Of a stretch of DNA of 30,478 nt, positions 13,854 to 21,845 are shown one piece after another. Made by a program: the position numbers and the translations under genes. The stretch spans positions 1 through 30,478 of the forward strand of contig CALAWP010000029.1 of the NCBI GenBank assembly GCA_937895345.1, written 5' to 3'. The stretch comes from an uncultured Paenibacillus sp. Lineage in GTDB: Bacteria > Bacillota > Bacilli > Paenibacillales > Paenibacillaceae. Within the stretch, counting starts at the first letter, position 1. Each line of letters opens with the position of its first letter. Under the pieces are notes generated by a model, which saw only the letters and a list, made by a program, of their open reading frames with translations, did no database searches and had not been told where the DNA came from.

Positions 13854-15542
13854 TTACATGCGCTCCGGCGCCGACACGCCGACGAGACGGAGCACGTTGG
13901 CGATGGCGGTGCGCACCGCGGCCAGCAGCGCCAGGCGCGCCGCCGTCTGCGAGGCGTCGTCCGTAATGACGCGCTCGGCGCGGTAATAGCTGTGGAAGTC
14001 GGCCGCCAGCTCATAGACGTAGCGGATCAGCCGATGCGGCGCGTATTGGGCCGCGGCGTCCGCCACCTCCTGCGGCAGCTCGCCGATCTTGCGCAGCAGG
14101 TCGAATTCCGCCTCTGCGTTCAGCTTGCCGTAATCGACCGCATCCAGGTCCGGCAGAGCGAAGCCCTGTTCCTCGGCCTGGCGGAAAATGCTGCATATGC
14201 GGGCATGCGCATATTGCACGTAATAGACCGGATTTTCGTTCGAGGTGGAAATGGCCAGATCCATATCGAAATCGAGATGCGAATCCATGCTCCGCATCGT
14301 GAAGAAATAACGTATGGCGTCCACGCCGACTTCGTCCATCAAGTCTTCCATCGTCACCGCTTTGCCCGTCCGCTTGGACATCTTCACCTTTTCGCCGTTC
14401 TGGAACAGGCTGACCATCTGGGCGATCAGCACCGTCAGCTTCGCCGGATCGTTGCCGAGCGCCTCCATGGCCGCCTTGACGCGCGGAATGTAGCCGTGAT
14501 GGTCCGCGCCCCAAATGTTGATCATTTGGTCGAAGCCGCGGCCGTACTTGTCGCGGTGATAGGCGATGTCCGGCGTCAAATACGTATAAGAGCCGTCATT
14601 TTTCACCAGGACGCGGTTTTTGTCGTCGCCCAGCGGCACGGTTGCCAGCCAGGTCGCGCCGTCTTCCTCATAGACATGTCCGGAGTCCTTGAGCGCCTGC
14701 AGCGCCTCGGTCACCCGGCCGGTCTCGTACAGCGACGTTTCGCTGAACCATACGTCGAAGCCTACTCTGAACCGCGCCAGATCCCGCTTGATCTTGTCCA
14801 GCTCGCGTTCGAGGCCGTAGCTGCGGAAATATTGGAACCGCTCCTTCTCCGGCAGCGACAGCAGACGGTCGCCCTCCTGCTCCGCAAGAGCCTTGGCGAA
14901 ACCGACGATGTCCTCGCCGTAATAACCGTCCTCCGGCAGTTCCGCTTCCTGGCCGAGCTGCTGACGGTAGCGGGCTTCGATGGACAACGCCAGGTTTTCG
15001 ATTTGCTTGCCCGCATCGTTAATGTAATATTCCCGCGTCACCTCATAGCCGGCAAAATCCAGCACGTTGCACAGCGCGTCTCCGACGGCCGCTCCCCGCG
15101 CATGCCCCAGGTGCAGGCTGCCCGTCGGATTGGCGCTGACGAATTCCACCTGGATCCGCTTGCCTTGGCCGCTCGCCACCCGGCCGTAATCGGCTCCCGC
15201 CGTCAACGTTTCCTTAATAACGGCATACAGGAAGCTTTTGTCGATACGAAAATTAATGAAGCCCGGTCCCGCGATTTCAGCCGATTCGATATAAGCCCCT
15301 TTGGCGTCCAAATGCTCGATGATCGCCTCCGCAATTTGGCGCGGATTGCGCTTGGCCAGCTTGGTCAGCTGCATGGCCGCGTTCGTCGCCAGATCGCCGT
15401 GCGACTTGTCCTTCGGCACCTCCAGCACGAACGCCGGAAGCTCCTCGCGCGCCGCCAGCCCGGCCGCGACCGCCGCCTCCGCAATCGCGTTCTTCACCCG
15501 TGCGTACATATGGTCCAATACATTGCCGTTACTGCTCATCAT
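13854..15542 (-). CDS. argS: Arginyl-tRNA synthetase
   Basis: 562 residues, class I synthetase charging tRNA-Arg. Present are the N-terminal Add1 domain (1-110), the HIGH motif as HLGH (SANPTGSLHLGHARG), KMSK (VKMSKRTG) and the helical anticodon-binding DALR domain ending in RLVGVSAPERM. The start is placed at the ATG at 15542, 7 bp after GGGAGG; the next ATG (15539) is also possible. The start overlaps the stop of the DUF1934 gene by 4 bp (ATGA), indicating translational coupling; the same pair (ywiB-argS) occurs in B. subtilis. Transcription comes from the promoter at 16030-16058. Confidence 0.97.
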   Translation of the reverse strand: MMSSNGNVLDHMYARVKNAIAEAAVAAGLAAREELPAFVLEVPKDKSHGDLATNAAMQLTKLAKRNPRQIAEAIIEHLDAKGAYIESAEIAGPGFINFRIDKSFLYAVIKETLTAGADYGRVASGQGKRIQVEFVSANPTGSLHLGHARGAAVGDALCNVLDFAGYEVTREYYINDAGKQIENLALSIEARYRQQLGQEAELPEDGYYGEDIVGFAKALAEQEGDRLLSLPEKERFQYFRSYGLERELDKIKRDLARFRVGFDVWFSETSLYETGRVTEALQALKDSGHVYEEDGATWLATVPLGDDKNRVLVKNDGSYTYLTPDIAYHRDKYGRGFDQMINIWGADHHGYIPRVKAAMEALGNDPAKLTVLIAQMVSLFQNGEKVKMSKRTGKAVTMEDLMDEVGVDAIRYFFTMRSMDSHLDFDMDLAISTSNENPVYYVQYAHARICSIFRQAEEQGFALPDLDAVDYGKLNAEAEFDLLRKIGELPQEVADAAAQYAPHRLIRYVYELAADFHSYYRAERVITDDASQTAARLALLAAVRTAIANVLRLVGVSAPERM

Positions 15543-15991
15543 TGCTGTTCCTCCCGTAAATGGAGCCGGATATGAAACCGCCCCGACATTTGATCTTCGA
15601 CATACAGCGCATATTGCCACTCCAGCGTGAGCGGAGGCCTGTCGGGAATGCCGCTCGCCATCCTCCCGCCGCCGTCCAGCAGCCGCAAGCGGTCCGTCTC
15701 CGCAAACAGTTCGATCACCGCGCCGAAGCTGCGGTAAGCGCCCCTCGTTCGCGCGCCGGGAACGAACCGCTGCTCCGACTCCACCGCTCCCCGTCTGGTG
15801 ACGGAAAGCTCGCCTTGCGCATACCGGATAGTTGTCCGGGTTTCCGCTCCGCCGTCATCGGCCGTCTCCGTATATCGAATAAACAGAGACCGGCCTTTCC
15901 GCACCCAGTCACCCCGAAGCGTCTGAATATGGGTTTCGCCGTCCTGCACGCTTTCCAGCCTGATGGCCGCCTGTCCGCTTTCTGTCGTCAT
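15539..15991 (-). CDS. ywiB: DUF1934 (YwiB-like) beta-barrel protein
   Basis: 150 residues. A small soluble, beta-rich protein of the DUF1934/YwiB family, almost always encoded just before argS; calycin-like fold by family knowledge, biochemical role unknown. Visible features are alternating strands (GDWVRKGRSLFIRYTE, TTIRYAQGELSVTRRG, LTLEWQYALYVEDQ) and a motif YRSFGAVIELFAET. GGAG lies 7 bp before the ATG at 15991; a GTG one codon earlier is the alternative. The strict coupling to argS suggests a role tied to translation or simply conserved co-expression (inference). Confidence 0.82.
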   Translation of the reverse strand: MTTESGQAAIRLESVQDGETHIQTLRGDWVRKGRSLFIRYTETADDGGAETRTTIRYAQGELSVTRRGAVESEQRFVPGARTRGAYRSFGAVIELFAETDRLRLLDGGGRMASGIPDRPPLTLEWQYALYVEDQMSGRFHIRLHLREEQQ

Positions 15992-16029
15992 CACCAGTCT
16001 CCAATATCTTAAGCCTTGTTTATGTTACT

Positions 16030-16058
16030 ACTATATACAGGGAGGCATATAATTTCAA
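16030..16058 (-). promoter_or_regulatory. Promoter of ywiB-argS
   Basis: On the minus strand TTGAAA (16053-16058), 17 bp, TATAGT (16030-16035). The leader is about 32 nt. No T-box (specifier or antiterminator) structure is seen, so argS is not under tRNA-responsive control here. Confidence 0.78.
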
Positions 16059-16113
16059 CGGCGTACCGGCTCCCGCGGCAAACTTCCGCCCTTTATCGCC
16101 CGGTCGCGGGCAG

Positions 16114-16650
16114 TCAGCCTTGAATGCCGGCGTACGGCACAATCGCTTTCCAGGCCTCGACGCGGTCCTCCAGGGAGCGCATATGCTTCGTCGGGATCGG
16201 GCTGGTGGACGGCAGCTTCAACAACGCGACGTTCCGGAACGCGTCGTGCTTGCCGTAATGCTTGCGGAACGTATCGTATGCCTTGCTTCCGTTGAAGGCA
16301 ATACATCGGATGTTCGGATACGCGCGAAGCAATCCCGGAAAGTCGTTCGGCACGGCCTCCTTAATGTTTGCGTCGAGGCTCCCTTCCCGCTCGCAATGGG
16401 CGATAATGTCCCACAGCGCCAGTCCGTTGTTTTGCAAAAAAGCGACGCGGCGGCCGTAATCCGGATCGGGTTCGGCGTATTGGTCGTTCTCTTGCGGCTT
16501 TCCGAACAAGCCGTATACGACTCTCCAAAAGTAATTTTGCGGATGCCCGTAAAATTGTCCGTATTCCAGCGACTTCACGCTGGGGGCCGTCCCCGAGACG
16601 AGCACCCGCGCCCGTTCGTCGATCAAAGGGGGAAAAGAATGTACGCGCAC
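16114..16650 (-). CDS. DNA-deoxyinosine (hypoxanthine) glycosylase, Mug/UDG family
   Basis: 178 residues. Base-excision repair glycosylase of the UDG superfamily that removes deaminated bases, probably hypoxanthine from deoxyinosine. The features are VLVSGTAPSVKSLEYGQFYGHPQNYFW (motif 1 region with GxxPS and the NxFW signature; positions ~17-43), ALWDIIAHCEREGSLDANI (76-96) and CIAFNGSKA plus LPSTSPIP (motif 2 region) near the C-terminus. The start is a GTG at 16650; the SD (GGGAG) is 13 bp away, longer than ideal, and a short ORF overlaps it (see 16623-16715). It lies 147 bp downstream of the hydrolase gene. Confidence 0.85.
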   Translation of the reverse strand: MRVHSFPPLIDERARVLVSGTAPSVKSLEYGQFYGHPQNYFWRVVYGLFGKPQENDQYAEPDPDYGRRVAFLQNNGLALWDIIAHCEREGSLDANIKEAVPNDFPGLLRAYPNIRCIAFNGSKAYDTFRKHYGKHDAFRNVALLKLPSTSPIPTKHMRSLEDRVEAWKAIVPYAGIQG

Positions 16651-16715
16651 TTTTTAAGTTCAGCTCCCTTTTCCTTCATATGCGCCGTTTCTGGCTTCGC
16701 ATCGTCCGTTACCAT
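16623..16715 (-). CDS. Possible 30-residue leader ORF overlapping the glycosylase start
   Basis: An ATG at 16715 stands 5 bp after a strong GGGAGG and opens a 30-codon frame (MVTDDAKPETAHMKEKGAEL...) that ends 28 bp inside the glycosylase gene in another frame. It may be a coupling leader that compensates for the glycosylase's distant SD. I do not recognise the peptide; it may be chance. Confidence 0.25.
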   Translation of the reverse strand: MVTDDAKPETAHMKEKGAELKKCAYILFPL

Positions 16716-16797
16716 TATAACCTCCCGCAGCGCTCTCCTATCCGCGGCCGTACGTCAGCATGGACTCCGCGCAGTCCTTTGCGATGCACCGAAGCGA

Positions 16798-17568
16798 TCA
16801 CGGCAGCAGCCATTCCGCAGACGGCTCCCCGCCGTTCAGCCAGCGGCGCACAAGCCGGTTGAACCGCTCCGGCTCCGCCAGCGAAAAGCCGTGCCCGGCT
16901 CCGGGCACAACGAGCCCTTTGCAATTGGGGTTTCGTCTCGTCAATTCCTCCAGCGACCGCTTCATAATGGCCCGTTCCTTTTCCCCCGCTGTCGCGAGCA
17001 TGCGGCAGCCGGCGCTTCCGAACCTGTCGGGTACGGCGAACGACATATTCTCTTCCATCATCGCGACAAATGTTTCCTTGCGCATGCTGCGGCTTTCACG
17101 GTAATAGGTCTCAAAATCTTCGTCGTCAATATACATCGATCTTGCTTGTATTTTCGAAAAGGTCCGGCTCCGGACAAGCGGATGGAATGCCGCCATTAAA
17201 CGGATGAGCGGTTTGGCGAGCGGCATCGGCTTGACCAGGGCGCTGTTGATCATCGCGTCCGAAATAAGATCGGGCCTCATGCCGAGCATCGCAACCAGAA
17301 CCTGCGCCCCGAGGGAGAAGCCTGCGGCGATCGTCCGCTTGCCCTTCCCTTTGTCCTCGAGGAGCTCCAGCAATAATCTGGCGCTGCCGTCGATCGTCAA
17401 TGCCATCTTCCCGCTTCCGCCATGCCCGGGCAGGTCGGGAATTACGATATGGTAGTCTTGAAAATGTTCCGCCTGCTTCTTCCACATCCATCCGCTTACG
17501 CCGCCGCCATGGATAAACATCATAAGCGGAGCTGCCTTGTCGCCGAACTCTCTGTAAAACAATTCCAC
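16798..17568 (-). CDS. Alpha/beta hydrolase
   Basis: 256 residues. Typical alpha/beta-hydrolase: oxyanion motif HGGGVSGWMW (about 20-29), DLPGHGGSG, nucleophile elbow GFSLGA (Gly-x-Ser-x-Gly) and the catalytic His in GAGHGFSL near the C-terminus; the acid residue is not certain. No signal peptide, so cytosolic. The substrate is unknown; esterase or lipase-like activity is possible. The start is a GTG at 17568, 9 bp after AAAAAAGGAG; the frame is open for 17 more codons upstream without SD. Transcribed toward the glycosylase; no clear promoter was recognised in the flank. Confidence 0.8.
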   Translation of the reverse strand: MELFYREFGDKAAPLMMFIHGGGVSGWMWKKQAEHFQDYHIVIPDLPGHGGSGKMALTIDGSARLLLELLEDKGKGKRTIAAGFSLGAQVLVAMLGMRPDLISDAMINSALVKPMPLAKPLIRLMAAFHPLVRSRTFSKIQARSMYIDDEDFETYYRESRSMRKETFVAMMEENMSFAVPDRFGSAGCRMLATAGEKERAIMKRSLEELTRRNPNCKGLVVPGAGHGFSLAEPERFNRLVRRWLNGGEPSAEWLLP

Positions 17569-17658
17569 CAGATTCAGCTCCTTTTTTCCCACGATACCGT
17601 TATTTGCTCCGCTGCGCAATGGGTGCGGCCGGCTGAGATAAGCGTATGGCTTCCGTCC

Positions 17659-17695
17659 GTCCTTTGGCGGATCCGATTGCTTTTCGCCAAGGGAC
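17659..17695. repeat. Imperfect inverted repeat
   Basis: GTCCTTTGGCG (17659-17669) and CGCCAAGGGAC (17685-17695) can pair with one G-T wobble around a 15-nt loop. There is no T-run on either side. It lies between the hydrolase start and the repeat island; its role is unknown. Confidence 0.4.
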
Positions 17696-17742
17696 TCTAA
17701 CCGGTTATACAGTCGGGTTCGTCTAAATGAAGGCGGGAAGTG

Positions 17743-17925
17743 TAACGAACCTTAGCGAGCTTATTCGCCCCCAAATGGGTAGTTTACGATTCTAACGAAC
17801 GCCAGCGGGCTTATTTACTCCAAAATGACTAATTTTCGTCCGTAGAGAGGGAAATAGCGCCGCTGAAATTCGTTACATTTTAAAACCCGTAATTTTGGCG
17901 CAATTAGCGGTTGTCAGGTTCGTTG
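17743..17925. repeat. 183-bp four-unit inverted repeat element, copy 1
   Basis: TAACGAA at 17743 and 17793 (direct, 50 bp apart) is followed by the inverted TTCGTTA at 17869 and TTCGTTG at 17919 (again 50 bp apart). The ~50-bp units are related beyond the heptamer: the second and the inverted third both continue with CAGCGG and TATTT at the same distance, so they can form a long imperfect hairpin. It is non-coding. Copy 2 is at 27275-27457 with the same spacing. No terminal direct repeat or transposase is seen. Confidence 0.75.
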
Positions 17926-18278
17926 TAGTTACGGGGGGGCGTTGCAGTTACGGGGGTGCGCACCAGTTAGGTCTTCTCGTTACAGTTACGGGGGTGCGTT
18001 GCAGTTACGTCTTCTCGTTGCAGTTACGGGGGTGTGTTGCAGTTACGTCTTCTCGTTACAGTTACGAGGGTGTGTTGCAGTTACGGGAGAGGGTTACAGT
18101 ACGACGGTTCGTTACAACGGCGGTTCCGTTGCAGTACGGGAGCACGTTGCAGTTACGGGAGAGGCGTTACAGTACGATGGTTCGTTAAAGTTACGGCGGT
18201 TGGTTGCAGTTGCGGCGGCGCGTTCCAGTTTCGTCTGCTCGTTGCAGTTACGGCGGTTCGTTGCAATTACGGCGGCGC
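17922..18278 (+). repeat. Tandem array of 19 units, 19-bp period
   Basis: Nineteen units begin at 17922, 17941, 17960, 17979, 17998, 18017, 18036, 18055, 18074, 18093, 18111, 18128, 18146, 18166, 18184, 18203, 18222, 18241 and 18260. Fourteen are exactly 19 bp; the others are 17-20. The core is GTTGCAGTTACG (the fourth base often A), followed by a variable 7-mer: G-rich (GGGGTGC), CT-rich (TCTTCTC), or GCGGTTC/GGAGAGG. From 17941 to 18054 G-rich and CT-rich tails alternate, giving a 38-bp higher-order repeat three times. Plus-strand frames are open only because the unit lacks stops; a 19-bp period argues against coding. Confidence 0.9.
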
Positions 18279-18352
18279 AAATTAATTGGCGGACGAACCT
18301 CGGAGCTTCCCAAGCGGCAATCCACCGTTGACCGCTGTCCTCCCTAAGCGCC

Positions 18353-18397
18353 AAAAAGCCGTCCCTCCGATCCGCTGCCTGCGGATGAAGGGACGGC
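18353..18397 (-). terminator. Terminator of the phn/phosphatase operon
   Basis: On the minus strand GCCGTCCCT (18389-18397 region) pairs with AGGGACGGC (18358-18366), with an inner CCGC/GCGG stem, then five T's (18353-18357). It lies just after the phosphatase stop. Confidence 0.88.
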
Positions 18398-18406
18398 CGA
18401 ACGGCC

Positions 18407-19423
18407 TTATTGCAAATAATGCTCGCGCAGCTTGTCGAGCTCCTCCGAGCCAAGGCCCAGCCCGCTCGTCCAATACGATTCGAAGCTTCCGTACCGGCGG
18501 TCGATTTCGTCGAAGGCCGCCTCTATATAGGAAGGTCTCGCTTCCATCATGGCCGACAGCACCTCTTCGGGCAAGCCTGCCAGCATGGACGCGAACGGCT
18601 CGTGCGCCGTCCCCATCACAGCTTTGAACCGTTCGGCAAACCGGTTCGTCAGCGCATAGTCCCGCGCAATGTCTGCCCGCTCCACGCCCAGCGCATGCAA
18701 TATCATCGCGCCCGCAAATCCGGTGCGGTCCTTGCCGGCCGCGCAATGGAACAGAATCGGCGCGCCTTCCTGGTCGAGCAGCCGACGGAAGAAACGGGCG
18801 GTCAGTCCGGTCTGCCCGACCATCATCCGGTTCATATGCGCCAGCATATCCACCGTTATTCCGTCCAGGCCGGCCATCCTCGTCGGATCGGCCGAAGCCA
18901 TCAAGCTGAGCTGCTCGTTCGTTTCATGGCCGATGCGCGGGCTGGGGCTGCGGCGCACCTCGTCGTCCGTGCGCAGATCGCAGATCCAGGCAATGTTCAG
19001 GCTGCGCGCGTAAGCGATGTCCCGCTCCGTCATCCGGGACAGGTTCGCGGAGCGGTACAGCTTGCCCCACTTGACGCGCCGGCCGCCGGCGGCGGCATAC
19101 CCGCCCATGTCCCTGAAATTGATCACGCTGTCTGCCGGAAGCACCCGTTCGGCCGCCGGCAGCGCCGCTCCATGCTCCGCCATTATATAATAGTAGCTCC
19201 GGGCGCCCGGGTTCGGATCGTCGAAGCTCCATTCCGTCGCGCCGGACGCTTCCGCGAGAAGCTCGGCTTCGCCCTCCGCGCATTGCGGATTCGGGCTCCA
19301 ATAAATGCGCACTTTCTCCGGCAAGCTTCTCTCGCCCCAGACCAGGCGCAGCTTTCCTTCATCCGTACGCCCCACATATACGGGCTGCTCCGATGCGGCG
19401 ACAGCGCCGTTTCGTTCGCTCAT
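18407..19423 (-). CDS. Tyrosine-phosphatase-like protein (IphP/Y_phosphatase3 family)
   Basis: 338 residues. The phosphatase loop HCAAGKDRTG holds nucleophile C227 and R233 (CX5R), and INFRDMGGYA (101-110) is the N-terminal signature of this family; WICDLRTDDE is the following strand. Residues ~1-95 form an extra beta-rich domain (VRIYWSPNP ... SYYYIMAEHG) reminiscent of a fibronectin-like module. No signal peptide, so it acts in the cytosol on phosphotyrosine, phosphoserine, phosphoinositide or small phosphoesters; the substrate is not deducible. AAGGAG precedes the ATG at 19423. It is the last gene of the phnDCEE-type operon, 42 bp after the second permease, and ends at a strong terminator, so co-expression with the transporter is very likely. 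Confidence 0.85.
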   Translation of the reverse strand: MSERNGAVAASEQPVYVGRTDEGKLRLVWGERSLPEKVRIYWSPNPQCAEGEAELLAEASGATEWSFDDPNPGARSYYYIMAEHGAALPAAERVLPADSVINFRDMGGYAAAGGRRVKWGKLYRSANLSRMTERDIAYARSLNIAWICDLRTDDEVRRSPSPRIGHETNEQLSLMASADPTRMAGLDGITVDMLAHMNRMMVGQTGLTARFFRRLLDQEGAPILFHCAAGKDRTGFAGAMILHALGVERADIARDYALTNRFAERFKAVMGTAHEPFASMLAGLPEEVLSAMMEARPSYIEAAFDEIDRRYGSFESYWTSGLGLGSEELDKLREHYLQ

Positions 19424-19465
19424 CCTTCAATCTCCTTCCATCCTGCCAAAATATCGCCTATCCCC

Positions 19466-20236
19466 TTACGCTCTCTTGCGCATGCTTAACTTCAGGCGAT
19501 TCGAAACCAATTCCACGCTGAATACCATAACAAAGATGACGATGCCGACAAATAACGCCTGATCGAACTTGTAGCTCCGCATCGCATGCGACAGCTCGAA
19601 GCCGATGCCGCCCGCTCCCACGGCTCCCAGGATGGTCGACTCCGCCAAGTCCCCCTCGAACCGCATAACGCACCAGGCCAGCAGCGCGGACAACGCGCAC
19701 GGCAATACGCCTTGAATGACGATGGCGAGCCATCCCGCCCCCGTCGAGCGAAGCGCTTCGATAACGCCCCCGTCCACCTCTTCCAGCGATTGGGCAAACA
19801 CTTTGACAAGGCTTCCGACGGCCCCGACCATAATCGCGAGCACTCCGGGCAGCGGGCCCATGCCGACGGCGACGATGAAGATCAGCGCCCAGATCAGCGT
19901 CGGGATGGCGCGCAGCAGCGACGCGGCGCCGCGCACGGCCCAAGCGACGGCCGGATGGGGCGTAATGTTCTCCGCTGCGAGGAACGCGAGAAAAAAGGCG
20001 GCCGCGATTGCCAGCACCGTGCCCAATATGGCGACCTGGACCGATTCCGCCGCGGCGGCCAGCACGTATTTCCACTGCGAAGCGTCCGGAGGAACCATCA
20101 GGCTGGCCGTACGCGCGAACTTCTCGGCGCCCTCCAGCAGCTTGCCGTAATCGAGATTCAGCTGGATCAGGCTGAAGACGAAAAACGCGGTCGCGGCTCC
20201 TCCGTACAGCAGCAGCGGAAGCTTCCTTTTGTTCAT
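19466..20236 (-). CDS. phnE: Phosphonate/phosphite ABC transporter permease 2
   Basis: 256 residues, six predicted membrane segments (the first at about 6-23). The ABC-permease EAA loop is EALRSTGAGWLAIVIQGVLP. It forms a heteromeric channel with the upstream permease, driven by PhnC. Its ATG overlaps the upstream TAA (TAATG), so the two permeases are translationally coupled. The domain matches BPD_transp_1 proteins annotated PhnE; whether the substrate is phosphonate, phosphite or another phosphorus compound cannot be told. Confidence 0.88.
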   Translation of the reverse strand: MNKRKLPLLLYGGAATAFFVFSLIQLNLDYGKLLEGAEKFARTASLMVPPDASQWKYVLAAAAESVQVAILGTVLAIAAAFFLAFLAAENITPHPAVAWAVRGAASLLRAIPTLIWALIFIVAVGMGPLPGVLAIMVGAVGSLVKVFAQSLEEVDGGVIEALRSTGAGWLAIVIQGVLPCALSALLAWCVMRFEGDLAESTILGAVGAGGIGFELSHAMRSYKFDQALFVGIVIFVMVFSVELVSNRLKLSMRKRA

Positions 20237-21036
20237 TAGATCAACCTCTCTCTGACGCGGCTCGTCAAAAATTCCGTTCCGAGCACGATGATCAATACAA
20301 GCAGCACCGCCATGCTCACTTCTTTGTATTGAAACAGCTTGATGCCGGACTGAATCGCGAAGCCGAGACCGCCGCCGCCCACCATGCCGACGATCGTGGA
20401 CGCCCGCACATTGATTTCCAGATTGAACAGCGACCAGCCGATAAAGCTGGGCAAGAACTGGGGCAGCACCGCTTGCGTCAAGACGGCCCAGTAACCCGCT
20501 CCCGCCGCCCGCAGCGCCTCCACCTGGCCCATGTCGATCTCTTCAAGCGACTCCGCATAGCAGCGGACCAGCATGCCGACCGATACGATCAGCAGCGACA
20601 GCGTGCCGACAAGATTGCCGAGGCCGAAGGAAGCGACCAGCAGGATCGTCCAGATAATAACCGGTATATTGCGCAGCATGGCCGACAAGCCTCTCATTGC
20701 AATGCGCAGCGCCGAATTCGGCGAAGTGGTCGCCGCCGCGAAGATCGACAAGAACCCTGCGATCAAGGATCCGACAAACATGGCGACAAAGCTCATATAG
20801 ATCGTGTCGAGCGCCGGCTCGATCAAGCCCGGAAACTTCGAGGCGTCCGGCGGCAGCAGATCGACGAAGAGAAACCGGGCGCCGTCCCCGATGCCGTTCC
20901 ATAAAGCCGATGGATAAAAGCCGGTGCCGGCCGCCGACCATAACGTCAATCCCGCCAGCAATACGAAAAATACGATCGTCTGCGTCCGCTTTGCCCGCCG
21001 GATCCGTTGCATTTGTTGCCGTTGCAGCTCGCTCAT
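20236..21036 (-). CDS. phnE: Phosphonate/phosphite ABC transporter permease 1
   Basis: 266 residues. A basic, Gln/Arg-rich N-terminus (QRQQMQRIRRAKR), a first membrane helix at about 17-35 and further helices follow, with the EAA loop EALRAAGAGYWAVLTQAVLP. It is paralogous to the next gene; paired PhnE proteins are common in such operons. AAGGAG stands before the ATG at 21036, 2 bp after the phnC stop. Works with PhnC (ATPase) and the lipid-anchored binding protein PhnD. Confidence 0.88.
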   Translation of the reverse strand: MSELQRQQMQRIRRAKRTQTIVFFVLLAGLTLWSAAGTGFYPSALWNGIGDGARFLFVDLLPPDASKFPGLIEPALDTIYMSFVAMFVGSLIAGFLSIFAAATTSPNSALRIAMRGLSAMLRNIPVIIWTILLVASFGLGNLVGTLSLLIVSVGMLVRCYAESLEEIDMGQVEALRAAGAGYWAVLTQAVLPQFLPSFIGWSLFNLEINVRASTIVGMVGGGGLGFAIQSGIKLFQYKEVSMAVLLVLIIVLGTEFLTSRVRERLI

Positions 21037-21038
21037 CG

Positions 21039-21824
21039 TCAGGCCGTCTCCTTCTGCTGCGCTTGTCCGGAACGTTCCTGCCGGCTTCCGCCGTAGATGA
21101 GAGCGATGACGTCCTCCGTCAGCTCCTCCGGCGCGCCGTCGAACACTTTCGTTCCTTTATGGATGCCGACGATGCGGGTGGCGTATTTGCGGGCCATGTC
21201 GACCTGATGCAGATTGCACAGGCATGCGATGCCGTCTTCCTTGCAAAACTGGTAGAGGCTGCTCATGACCGTCTCGGAGGAAGCCGGGTCCAGACTGGCG
21301 ATCGGCTCGTCGGCCAGAATCAGCTTCGGCTTCTGCGCCAGGGCGCGCGCGATGCCGACCCGCTGCTGCTGCCCGCCGCTCAGCTCGTCGGCCCGCTTGT
21401 CCATCTGCTCCTGCAGGCCGACGCGCTCCAGCAGCCGCTGGGCGTTCTTCACGTCCTCCTTCGAGAACAGGCCCAGCGCTCCCCGCCAGCCGCTTATATA
21501 CCCGAGCCTCCCGTGGAGAACGTTCGTCAGCACGGACGAACGCTCCACCAGGTTGAAGCCTTGAAAAATCATGCTCATTTCCCGCCGAATATGCCGCAGC
21601 TTCCGTCCTCCGGCTCCCGCCGTTTCCGTCCCCTGAAACCGGATGCTGCCCGCCGACGGATCGACCATCCGATTCACGCAGCGGAGCAGCGTGCTTTTGC
21701 CCGCGCCGCTCGGCCCGATCACCGCTATAAATTCTCCCGGCTGCACCGTCAGATCGATGCCGCCGAGTCCGACTGTCCCGTCCGGATACACTTTGCGCAA
21801 GCCTTCAATTTGCAGCAGCGCCAT
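21039..21824 (-). CDS. phnC: Phosphonate/phosphite ABC transporter ATPase
   Basis: 261 residues. Complete ABC ATPase: Walker A GPSGAGKST (37-45), Q-loop Q88, signature LSGGQQQR (148-155), Walker B LILADEP (168-174) and an H-loop in NLHQVD. The N-terminus (LLQIEGLRKVYPDGTVGLGGIDL) and GFNLVERSSVLTNVLHGRLGYISGWR pattern are characteristic of PhnC. AGGAGGG precedes the ATG at 21824. Energises uptake through the two PhnE permeases; second gene of the operon, 21 bp after phnD. Confidence 0.93.
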   Translation of the reverse strand: MALLQIEGLRKVYPDGTVGLGGIDLTVQPGEFIAVIGPSGAGKSTLLRCVNRMVDPSAGSIRFQGTETAGAGGRKLRHIRREMSMIFQGFNLVERSSVLTNVLHGRLGYISGWRGALGLFSKEDVKNAQRLLERVGLQEQMDKRADELSGGQQQRVGIARALAQKPKLILADEPIASLDPASSETVMSSLYQFCKEDGIACLCNLHQVDMARKYATRIVGIHKGTKVFDGAPEELTEDVIALIYGGSRQERSGQAQQKETA

Positions 21825-21845
21825 GTCCCAATCCCTCCTGTTGTC

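Noticed and set aside
13245..15575. 776-residue plus-strand ORF opposite argS
   Set aside because: It is a shadow of argS and the subtilase; argS has all synthetase motifs, an SD and conserved synteny on the other strand.
16030..16058. T-box riboswitch before argS
   Set aside because: The leader is only about 32 nt and lacks the specifier and antiterminator elements.
17743..17925. Insertion sequence
   Set aside because: No transposase frame and no target-site duplication are visible at either copy; at most it is a non-autonomous element.
17922..18278. CRISPR array
   Set aside because: The constant part is only 12 bp and the variable part 7 bp, far too short; no cas genes or leader are present.
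17895..18331. Overlapping plus-strand ORFs of 83-129 residues rich in LQLR/VTVTG repeats
   Set aside because: They are the three frames of the 19-bp array, which has no stops on the plus strand; a period not divisible by three and the lack of an SD argue against coding.
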